Source: Bacteroides sp. CAG:709
GTDB taxonomy: Bacteria > Bacteroidota > Bacteroidia > Bacteroidales > UBA932
Length of the DNA: 15,844 nucleotides
Assembly: GCA_000434935.1 (NCBI GenBank)
Contig: FR882185.1
Location: 104,547-120,390, forward strand
Reading direction: 5' to 3'
Of the stretch, positions 1 to 6,485 are shown piece after piece. The translations under genes were made by a program, and so were the position numbers. The first letter of the stretch is position 1. The number at the start of each line of letters is the position of its first letter. Under the pieces are notes generated by a model that made no database searches, was not told the origin of the DNA, and was given only the letters and a program-made list of their open reading frames with translations.

Positions 1-38
1 AGCCGTGACCGGCGGCTCCGTTGGCTACGGCAGGTTTT

Positions 39-1328
39 CTAGGAATATTTCCGCGGATATCTCAGCAGAATTGCCAGCACGGCGAAAGCGCCCATCGTAT
101 ACGGGTAGAAGAGATATTTGATGATGGACAGGGATGAGATTCCGGCGAGTCCGGAAGCCATAAGCATCTGTGCGCCATATGGCAGCAATCCCTGGATCAT
201 GCATGAGAACGTGTCCAGGATGCTTGCGGTCTTGCGCGGGTCCAGACCGAAACGCGTGGTGATGTCTTTCGCGATCCGTCCCGTGGTGAGAATGGCGATG
301 GTATTGTTCGCGGTGCAGACATTGGCCATGCTGACGAGCGCCGCGATACTGAATTCCGCGCCGCGTTTCCCCCTGATGCCCTTCGTCAGAATCCGCACCA
401 GATAATCGATGCCGCCGTTCTCGCGGATGACCTCCAGCATGCCTCCGGACAACATCGTCACGATAATAAGGTCGCCCATTCCGGCGATGCCGGTTCCGAT
501 GCTGCCCAGCCATGTCGTCCATGTCAATGTTCCTTGGCAGAAGCCGATGATTGCGTTCACGCCAATGCCTATGGCCAATACCTCGATGACATTGACCCCG
601 GACATTGCGAGTCCGATGACGAGGACGTATGGTATCAGGCGTGTCCAGTTGACCGGATCCGCCGGTGCGCTGAAGCTCGCGCCTTGACCTATTATTATAT
701 ACATGACGGCTACGGCCAATGCTGCCGGAGCTACGATTTTCAGATTGACCTTGAACTTGTCGGACATCAGGCAGCCTTGCGTCTTGGTGGCGGCGATCGT
801 GGTGTCGGAGATGAACGAGAGATTGTCCCCGAAGAATGCTCCTCCGGCGACGATGGCGGTGATGAAACCTGTGTCAAACCCTGATTCTGAAGCGATTCCG
901 GCTGCTACCGGGACGAGTGCGACGATGGTGCCGACGCTTGTTCCGATGGCCATGGATATGAAGCAGGATGCCAGGAAGAGGCCGACGAACAGCATTGACG
1001 GCGGCAGGATGTGTAATGTGGCCGCTACGGTGGCGTCGATGGCGCCTATCTGTCTGGCCGTCTCGGCGAATGCGCCCGCGAGGATGAATATCCAGAGCAT
1101 CAGCAGCACGTTCTTATGTCCCGCGCCACGGGAAAATACGGCTATCTTGTCTTCGATGGGGGCTTTTTTGCTTATCAGGAGTGCGTATGCGGATGCTATC
1201 AGGAATGCTGCCGCGATGGGAATCTTATAGAAGTCCTTCGCTATGAGGGATGATACCAGGTATATGCCTAAAAAAACTGCGAGCGGGCTCAATGCGAGCA
1301 GTCCGCTGTTTCTGATTTTGTCTTTCAT
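39..1328 (-). CDS. nhaC: NhaC-family Na+/H+ antiporter
   Basis: A 429-residue, strongly hydrophobic polytopic inner-membrane protein, expected to exchange external protons for internal Na+ in pH and sodium homeostasis. The family call rests on the block at residues about 167-185, GDNLSFISDTTIAATKTQG, which is the NhaC-type signature, on GTSVGTIVALVPVAAG just before it, and on a second conserved patch near the C-terminus (ANNTIAI). Roughly ten or more membrane segments are visible and the length is normal for the family. The start is the ATG read at 1328-1326; its N-terminus (KIRNSGLLALSPLAVFLGIY) is already family-like and no later Met fits. It is divergent from the corA-like gene and not part of the downstream PUL. 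A perfect -7 box lies only four bases upstream of the ATG, suggesting a leaderless transcript. Exact substrate preference (Na+/H+ or malate/lactate-coupled, as in some NhaC relatives) cannot be decided from sequence. Confidence 0.9.
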   Translation of the reverse strand: MKDKIRNSGLLALSPLAVFLGIYLVSSLIAKDFYKIPIAAAFLIASAYALLISKKAPIEDKIAVFSRGAGHKNVLLMLWIFILAGAFAETARQIGAIDATVAATLHILPPSMLFVGLFLASCFISMAIGTSVGTIVALVPVAAGIASESGFDTGFITAIVAGGAFFGDNLSFISDTTIAATKTQGCLMSDKFKVNLKIVAPAALAVAVMYIIIGQGASFSAPADPVNWTRLIPYVLVIGLAMSGVNVIEVLAIGIGVNAIIGFCQGTLTWTTWLGSIGTGIAGMGDLIIVTMLSGGMLEVIRENGGIDYLVRILTKGIRGKRGAEFSIAALVSMANVCTANNTIAILTTGRIAKDITTRFGLDPRKTASILDTFSCMIQGLLPYGAQMLMASGLAGISSLSIIKYLFYPYTMGAFAVLAILLRYPRKYS

Positions 1329-1332
1329 GTTG

Positions 1333-1340
1333 CAAATATA
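1333..1340 (-). promoter_or_regulatory. -7 promoter box for the NhaC gene
   Basis: On the minus strand this reads TATATTTG, an exact match to the Bacteroidetes -7 consensus TAnnTTTG. Only four bases separate it from the ATG at 1328, which would place the transcription start at or next to the start codon. Upstream at about 21 bases there is CTG rather than the -33 TTG, so the -33 element is imperfect. Confidence 0.5.
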
Positions 1341-1374
1341 CGCTCTTTTTCTTCCTTCTTTCAGGAAAAATTGA

Positions 1375-1382
1375 TAATTTTG
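1375..1382 (+). promoter_or_regulatory. -7 promoter box for the corA-like gene
   Basis: TAATTTTG matches the Bacteroidetes -7 consensus TAnnTTTG exactly and points towards the corA-like gene at 1496. No clear TTG is seen at the expected -33 distance. If used, it would give a leader of about 110 bases beginning inside the inverted repeat at 1383-1408. Confidence 0.4.
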
Positions 1383-1408
1383 CAGTTCGCGTTATGGAAT
1401 GCGAACTG
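1383..1408 (+). repeat. 8-bp inverted repeat at the presumed corA start site
   Basis: CAGTTCGC (1383-1390) and GCGAACTG (1401-1408) are perfect inverted copies separated by ten bases. The element starts directly after the -7 box TAATTTTG, so it covers the expected transcription start. It could be an operator for a dimeric repressor, or a hairpin at the 5' end of the corA transcript. It is not followed by a T-run, so it is not a terminator on the plus strand. Confidence 0.5.
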
Positions 1409-1495
1409 GCAGAAAGTTAACCACCTGATTTTGTGCTTTCTTTGGATATCATGTTTCCAGGGAGGTGCTGAGGTCCGGATAAAACCAGAAAAGGT

Positions 1496-2443
1496 ATGGT
1501 CACAATCTTTTACAGATCTAGCGGAGCAATCCTGATGTCCCAGTCGATGGCTGATCTTGATACCTTCAAGATGGATGACGTTATTTGGATTGATCTCTTT
1601 TCCCCTTCCGGAGATGAAAAGAGAGCCACGGAGAAATTCTTGAACACAGAGATCCAGAGCCGTGCGCGAGCGGAAGAGATCGAGAGTTCTTCACGTTTTT
1701 CCGAGACGGAGACTGCCATTTTCGCCAATACGAACTTCCTTATCCCAGGACCTGAAGAGTACTCCATGGAACCGGTGTCATTCACGCTGGTGGAGAACGT
1801 GTTGACTACTCTGCGTGACGTGCCTCTGCGAAGTTTTACCGAACTCCAGCGCAAGATGCAGGCGCTTCCGCGACTTTTTCCCAACGGCTACTGGGTTTTC
1901 GTGAGTATCATGGACCAGCGTGTCGACCTTGATGCCGACATGATAGAGCTCATGTCCAAGGAAATCGCCCTGTACAGCAGGCGCGTGAACCAGCAGGAGG
2001 ATATCAATGAGGCTTTCCTCTTGGATATCAATCAGTTGCAGGATAATACGATGACTGTCCGCGAGAATATCGTCGACAAGCAGCGTCTCATTTCCAATAT
2101 GATGAAGAGTGACAAGTACCCTGTCGAGCTGGAGCCTCGTTTCAATGTCCTCCTCCAGGATATTTCTTCTCTTATCAACCATTCCAATTTCAGTTTCGAG
2201 AGGCTGGAGTATCTCCAGGATACCGTCGTCGGTCTTATCAACTTGGACCAGAACCGCATCATGAAGATTTTCACGCTCATCTCCTTGCTTCTCATGCCGC
2301 CGACCCTCGTGGCCAGTTTCTACGGCATGAACGTGGCGTTGCCACTATCAGACAAGCCGTGGTCCTGGCTCCTCATCCTCGGCTTCATGCTGCTCTCCCT
2401 CGCAGTCATCCTCTACCTCTTCCAGAGGCGGAAAATGCTGTAG
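1496..2443 (+). CDS. corA: CorA-family Mg2+/divalent cation transporter
   Basis: A 315-residue protein with the CorA plan: a large soluble N-terminal domain (about 1-250, with long helices rich in charged residues), then two membrane helices at the C-terminus (about 258-276 and 290-308). The defining GMN motif is present as YGMNV, with G277-M278-N279 at the end of the first helix, and a basic tail (QRRKML) follows the second. CorA proteins form pentameric inner-membrane channels for Mg2+ and sometimes Co2+ or Ni2+. The start at 1496 is the first possible one, because TGA closes the frame at 1469-1471, and it is preceded by AAAAGG. The loop after GMN is VALPLSDKPWSW, which differs from the acidic MPEL loop of classical CorA, so ion selectivity may differ. 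The gene stands alone: 167 bases from the NhaC gene and 223 bases from the PUL. Confidence 0.92.
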   Translation: MVTIFYRSSGAILMSQSMADLDTFKMDDVIWIDLFSPSGDEKRATEKFLNTEIQSRARAEEIESSSRFSETETAIFANTNFLIPGPEEYSMEPVSFTLVENVLTTLRDVPLRSFTELQRKMQALPRLFPNGYWVFVSIMDQRVDLDADMIELMSKEIALYSRRVNQQEDINEAFLLDINQLQDNTMTVRENIVDKQRLISNMMKSDKYPVELEPRFNVLLQDISSLINHSNFSFERLEYLQDTVVGLINLDQNRIMKIFTLISLLLMPPTLVASFYGMNVALPLSDKPWSWLLILGFMLLSLAVILYLFQRRKML

Positions 2444-2493
2444 TGCCGGGGTGTCGCGTTTCTGCTAAAATCCTCAATTTTTTAATCAAAATT

Positions 2494-2561
2494 AAAAATC
2501 AGTCACGAATCCAATCGAAAAATTCGTCAGAACGTGATAAAAATTAGTCAAAAATCGGTCA
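2494..2561 (+). repeat. Four direct repeats AAAAATYNGTCA upstream of the PUL
   Basis: Four 12-base copies are visible: AAAAATCAGTCA (2494-2505), AAAAATTCGTCA (2518-2529), AAAAATTAGTCA (2539-2550) and AAAAATCGGTCA (2550-2561). All are on the same strand; ten of twelve positions are invariant, and positions 7 and 8 vary. Start-to-start distances are 24, 21 and 11 bases, close to whole helical turns, so a protein bound to each would lie on about the same face of the DNA. They lie 32 bases upstream of the candidate -33 TTTG at 2593. By position and form they look like binding sites for a multimeric activator of the PUL, for example the AraC-type domain of a hybrid two-component sensor; the regulator is not in the window. 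A weaker relative, AAAATCCTCA, occurs at 2467-2476. Confidence 0.55.
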
Positions 2562-2592
2562 TATAAAACGTTTATGCGCTATTCTACGGGGG

Positions 2593-2637
2593 TTTGAAAG
2601 GGAAATTAGTATAATAAGTATCTTCGTCGTACCTTCG
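2593..2637 (+). promoter_or_regulatory. Candidate PUL operon promoter
   Basis: TTTG at 2593-2596 is followed after 22 bases by TATCTTCG (2619-2626). After three more bases comes a second near-copy, TACCTTCG (2630-2637). Both resemble the Bacteroidetes -7 box TAnnTTTG with one mismatch, and the TTTG-to-first-box distance fits the usual -33/-7 spacing. Transcription would begin roughly 25-40 bases before the ATG at 2667. The mismatched -7 boxes would suit an activator-dependent promoter, in line with the direct repeats upstream. An AAACGTTT palindrome (2566-2573) sits between the repeats and this promoter. Confidence 0.4.
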
Positions 2638-2666
2638 ATATGTGAACACCAACCACATGTTTCGAA

Positions 2667-3797
2667 ATGGACAGACGTAATTTCATTAAAACTTCAGCGG
2701 CATCTTTGGCCGGAATCGCTTTTCTCCGTTTTCCGGAGTTTTCTTATGCCAAATCGCCGAAAGACAAAAGCTATTCCATAGTAATTCTCGGAGACACTCA
2801 CTTCGATACGGAACCGGCATCTGTTTACCACTCCCATTATAATGAAAAGGTGGAGTGGCTCAACCGTGTCCAAAGGGCGGAGTTTGCCCGCAACGGCGAG
2901 ATGTGGCGTGAGCGCTGTCCGAGGCTTCTGAAAAGATGCGCATGCCTGGCGGATGAGAATACCAGGATTGCATTGCAGGTAGGTGACCTCATTCAGGGTG
3001 ATTGCGGAAACGGCGATGTGCACAGGAAGATGCTCGACGATGTCATGAACGCATTCAAGAAGGAATTCGGAGGTCTGCCGTTCGTCACGGTGGAGGGCAA
3101 TCATGATGTCCGTGGAACTGACGCGAAGAAGGTATACCATGAATATATGCCGAAACGCATGACGGAAGAACTCGGCAAGGACATTGAAAAGACTACTTTT
3201 TACTTCAACATTGGCCCTGACGCCTTCCTGGTATTGGACTTCAACCATCCTGACGATGCGGAGATAGAGAAGATGCTTCAGGAAACCAAGGGCGCACGGC
3301 ACACTTTCATCATTACCCACGGCCCGGTATTCCCGATGGATGAGCAGAGCTGCAGGTGGTTCTTCCATGGAGGAGAGAATGAAAAGGACACTGCTGCCAG
3401 GCGTCATTTCCGTGAGGAATTCGCCAAGCGCAAGGCAATCGTGCTGTGCGGACATTCCCATGCTACCACTCTTACTGAATGGAAAGGTGACGGCGGCATC
3501 ATTACGCAGATGGAAATGAGCAGTGTATGGGCTAGGCCTGAAAGTGCTGAATATGAGGTCGTTGCGGAAGGCCCTGCTGAGTATGGCATCAGGCGGATGT
3601 CCATGAAGACGATGCCTGACGGTTCTCCGATAAAGGACGAGAGTGCCCTTTTCGAGGAATATCGTCCCGGAATTACCCGTTATATCCATTCTTATACGCC
3701 GGGGTCTTTCAAATTGAATGTCGGTCCAAGGCACATTAGCATTGACTTTTATGCAGGTGATTCGACATTTAAGACCAGAACTTTCGAATTACGATAA
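2667..3797 (+). CDS. Exported calcineurin-like metallophosphoesterase
   Basis: A 376-residue phosphoesterase with a complete set of dinuclear-metal motifs: GDTH (D43, H45), GD (D107, in QVGDLIQGD), GNHD (N145, H146), H218 in ITHGP, and GHSH (H263, H265). Nothing in the active site is missing, so hydrolysis of a phosphomonoester or phosphodiester is expected. The N-terminus DRRNFIK followed by a hydrophobic stretch and a possible cut after SYA (residue 28) is a twin-arginine-type signal, so it should act outside the cytoplasm. It is the first gene of the PUL-like cluster, 21 bases before the next lipoprotein, an unusual leading position for a SusCD locus. The start at 2667 gives the signal peptide its natural beginning. 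The substrate is unknown; context suggests a phosphate group on the imported glycan, but a housekeeping or nucleotide substrate is not excluded. Confidence 0.85.
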   Translation: MDRRNFIKTSAASLAGIAFLRFPEFSYAKSPKDKSYSIVILGDTHFDTEPASVYHSHYNEKVEWLNRVQRAEFARNGEMWRERCPRLLKRCACLADENTRIALQVGDLIQGDCGNGDVHRKMLDDVMNAFKKEFGGLPFVTVEGNHDVRGTDAKKVYHEYMPKRMTEELGKDIEKTTFYFNIGPDAFLVLDFNHPDDAEIEKMLQETKGARHTFIITHGPVFPMDEQSCRWFFHGGENEKDTAARRHFREEFAKRKAIVLCGHSHATTLTEWKGDGGIITQMEMSSVWARPESAEYEVVAEGPAEYGIRRMSMKTMPDGSPIKDESALFEEYRPGITRYIHSYTPGSFKLNVGPRHISIDFYAGDSTFKTRTFELR

Positions 3798-3818
3798 TAA
3801 TCCACAAATAATATTAAA

Positions 3819-5537
3819 ATGAGAACACAACAATTTCCGTTCGTCATTCTTTCTTCACTGCTGCTTTTCGGAGCGGTATCTTGTGAGGAAAAGATGATTT
3901 TTTCGGTTTCCGACGACCCGGGTTATGTCAATGACCCTGTTGTCGGCATCCGTGCACTCGACGGTGACAGATGGATTGATGGAGACATCAACCAGGAAGA
4001 ACGAACTATTGAATTCCAGTTCCACACCGCTGCTTCTCTCGACAATGTCGTTTGCGATGTCGAGCTGAACAAGGATTGGGCACGAATGGTCAGCCCTACG
4101 CAGACCAGAATTGCCGCCAATCTCAGAATGGACTACAAGATTACTGTAAATGACGGCGTTGACGATATCGCTTACACGATTTCCGCTTCAATGTACGATC
4201 AGGTCAAGGAAGTGAAAGCCAAACTCGGTGACGAAACCATCGACCTTTCATTGGTGGACAATACCTATTCAGGTTCATTCTCTACCGCTTTCCTTGCTTC
4301 TGAGGTGAAGGGCGTCGACATCGATCTGGTCCTGAACAAGGATGTGGAGCTGGTGACTGACCCGAACTCCCTTAAAAACATTGACTTTTCTGATGGAAAA
4401 GGCGTGGAACTCGTCGTCCTCGACAAGGCTGTGAACCGCAAGAAGGCTTTCACCATCTATGCGAACCCTTCCGACGTGGCCAAGTTCGATGGCAGCTGGA
4501 CGGAGATTACCAAGTCCTGGAGCAGCCAGTACGGCGTCAATTTCGGCAATGTGCGTCTTTACACGACGTCGAATCTTATGGGCAGAGCCGGCAATCCTGC
4601 TTATGTCCTCACGATTCCTGCCGGTTATGTGAACATGAAAGTTGCTGAAAAGAGTGTCATAGGGAATGACAATATCAGAGTCTCAGCTGTCCAGAGGAGC
4701 AACAGGGATTTCGTGATATTCCTTCCGGAGTACGGCCCTGCGGTATGGCATACCGACGGAAGCACTGCCTCATCGGGATGCGAATACTATAGCCCGCTGG
4801 CTTATGGTCCTGATGACAAGGGTGTTACCAGAGTTCTCAGAAACGATGGCTTTAGCGGAAGCAACAAGGCTTATGCCCCTGCCATGGGTATCAAGGACGG
4901 TAAAGTGAGCATCAAGCCGGCCGCTGCCGTAGACGGAAAGCTTTATTGCTATTCCGGTGCCAATGGCGCAGATCAGACTTCATGGGATGTGGAAAGCGCA
5001 TTCGGCGGTTATTTCCAGATTTGCAAGGATGGTGAGACGCTCATTTCCGGCGAGGCGGACAAATTCTATACTCTCTACAATTCTGAATGGCGTCATTTCG
5101 ACAATATGACCTGCTTCCTTACCCGAGACTGGGGCCAGTCCGTGCCGATTTCCACTTACGACAGGCTTTACACCGGACGTATCGGCGTCGGCTGTACCGC
5201 TGATGGCGCACTTGTGATTTTCGTCTCTGAAAAATACGTGAATACCCACAATCAGGGCCAGCATGTCGATAACGGCAAGGACGGCGTAGGCAATGACAAG
5301 AAGGGTCTTACCCTCTATGAACTTGCTGCTGTCATGAGCAATCTCGGCTGCAGCGACGCCATGACCGTGGAAGACTACAACTGGTCTTGCGTAGTGCTCC
5401 AGGATGGCACGGCCAGAGGAAAGGACCTCTTCTGGACCAACTCAAGATGGTATATCACACATACAAACCCGAACTATGGCGGCATGAAGCCGGAAGGATC
5501 CGAGAATGTCAATCTCGTAGTGGCTTGTTTTAAGTAG
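3819..5537 (+). CDS. Lipoprotein, Ig-like repeats plus NAGPA-like domain
   Basis: A 572-residue surface or periplasmic lipoprotein; the lipobox AVSC puts the lipidated Cys at 22, followed by EEK. Residues about 35-125 and 126-215 look like two beta-sandwich (DUF5018/SusE-style) modules. The rest resembles the phosphodiester glycosidase (NAGPA) family: YAPAMGIKDGKV (351-362), RIGVGCTADGALVIFV (454-469), and GLTLYELAAVMSNLGC (496-511) followed by AMTV. In active NAGPA enzymes this last element runs into the DGGGSS motif; here the matching six positions, 518-523, read EDYNWS. I therefore infer the fold but doubt classical phosphodiester cleavage. It may be a glycan-binding protein or have changed specificity. 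It sits between a complete phosphoesterase and susC (6 bases), in a slot where PULs often carry a binding lipoprotein. The NAGPA assignment is by motif recall, not a profile search. Confidence 0.7.
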   Translation: MRTQQFPFVILSSLLLFGAVSCEEKMIFSVSDDPGYVNDPVVGIRALDGDRWIDGDINQEERTIEFQFHTAASLDNVVCDVELNKDWARMVSPTQTRIAANLRMDYKITVNDGVDDIAYTISASMYDQVKEVKAKLGDETIDLSLVDNTYSGSFSTAFLASEVKGVDIDLVLNKDVELVTDPNSLKNIDFSDGKGVELVVLDKAVNRKKAFTIYANPSDVAKFDGSWTEITKSWSSQYGVNFGNVRLYTTSNLMGRAGNPAYVLTIPAGYVNMKVAEKSVIGNDNIRVSAVQRSNRDFVIFLPEYGPAVWHTDGSTASSGCEYYSPLAYGPDDKGVTRVLRNDGFSGSNKAYAPAMGIKDGKVSIKPAAAVDGKLYCYSGANGADQTSWDVESAFGGYFQICKDGETLISGEADKFYTLYNSEWRHFDNMTCFLTRDWGQSVPISTYDRLYTGRIGVGCTADGALVIFVSEKYVNTHNQGQHVDNGKDGVGNDKKGLTLYELAAVMSNLGCSDAMTVEDYNWSCVVLQDGTARGKDLFWTNSRWYITHTNPNYGGMKPEGSENVNLVVACFK

Positions 5538-5543
5538 AAAGCA

Positions 5544-6485
5544 ATGAAAAAATTCAGATACATATTGACGATGCTGCTGGCAATGTTCGTGACTTGCAGC
5601 GCATTCGCACAGAATCGCCAGATCAGCGGTACTGTGAAAGATTCCAACGGGGAGCCTGTCATAGGTGCGGCAGTTCTCGTCCCGAATACTACCAACGGAA
5701 CGTCCACCGATGTCGACGGTCGTTTCACCCTCTCCGTTCCGGAGAATACATTGTCCCTGGAAGTCAGTGCAATCGGCTATGCGTCAAGCATTGTCACTCT
5801 CGGAACCGCTTCTGATTATTCAATCGTGCTCCGCGAAGACACCACTTTCCTCGATGAGGTCGTGGTGGTCGGCTACGGCGTCCAGAAGAAGATCAATGTC
5901 ACCGGCAGCGTCTCATCCGTAAGTTTCGATTCGGAGAGCATCAAATCGCGTCCGATGTTCAATGCTTCCCAGGCGCTTTCAGGAACAATGCCGGGCCTCC
6001 AGGTGATGCAGGGCTCCGGTAATCCGTACGAGGAGGATTTCTCAATGCTCGTCCGCGGTACCGGTACGCTCAACTCGTCTGGTCCGCTCGTCCTCGTGGA
6101 CGGTATGGAACAGGGCCTGGGCAATGTCAATCCTTCCGATATCGCTTCCATCAATGTCCTCAAGGATGCCGCTTCCTGCGCAATCTATGGTAACAGGGGA
6201 GCGAACGGTGTCATCCTCATCACCACGAAGAACGGTTCTTCTGCTGACGGCAAATGCGAAGTGAGCTATGACTTGACGCTTTCTTACAACCAGCCGTTCA
6301 AGATTATCCACACGGTATCGGACATGGCAAGCTACATGCGTCTCTACAATGAGTCATGCACCAATATCGGCGGTATCGCGCAGTTCTCGCAGAACGTCAT
6401 TGACCAGTGGGTTTGCAGCAAGCAAGGACCCTTGGGGACGCGCAGAGTCAGGCTATTACAATTATATGGCTTATCCGAACACTGA
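5544..6485 (+). pseudogene. SusC TonB-dependent receptor, N-terminal part before frameshift
   Basis: First part of one SusC gene that spans 5544-8808. SusC proteins are outer-membrane barrels that import oligosaccharides with TonB energy, capped by SusD. Visible in order: signal peptide with likely cut after SAFA (residue 22); a CarboxypepD_reg-like beta domain (about 26-95, QISGTVKDSNGEPVIGAAV); the SusC TonB-box-like DEVVVVGYG (104-112); and a plug domain (about 115-235) with LVLVDGMEQG, INVLKDAASCAIYGNRGANG and ILITTKNG. Authentic sequence runs to Val290, in ...VIDQWV. After that the frame is shifted, and the last residues to the stop at 6483-6485 (CSKQGPLGTRR...) are not SusC-like. The shift is explained by one extra T in the TTT at 6412-6414: removing it gives DQWVAASKDPWGRAES, the normal family sequence, and a 1087-residue receptor. 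Confidence 0.9.

Noticed and set aside
1..38. GCCGT...ACGGC inverted arms followed by TTTTCT, possible terminator
   Set aside because: The stem is short with a 20-base loop, and the T-run would serve a plus-strand transcript whose gene is not in the window. It does not suit termination of the minus-strand NhaC gene.
1451..1471. Six-codon leader frame MFPGRC before corA, next to GGGAGGTG
   Set aside because: It is too short and has no run of regulatory codons or alternative hairpins that would support a leader-peptide mechanism.
2477..2499. AT-only hairpin after corA (ATTTTTTAAT / ATTAAAAAT)
   Set aside because: There is no GC stem and the arms have a bulge. In such AT-rich sequence it is likely by chance, so I do not call it a terminator.
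2594..2615. TTGAAA and TATAAT as a sigma-70-type -35/-10 pair
   Set aside because: The spacer is only 10 bases instead of about 17, and Bacteroidetes primary promoters use the -33/-7 type.
6411..6417. Programmed frameshifting or phase variation at GTTTGC in SusC
   Set aside because: A three-base T-run is not a slippery heptamer or a variable homopolymer, and no stimulatory structure is evident. Error or mutation is simpler.
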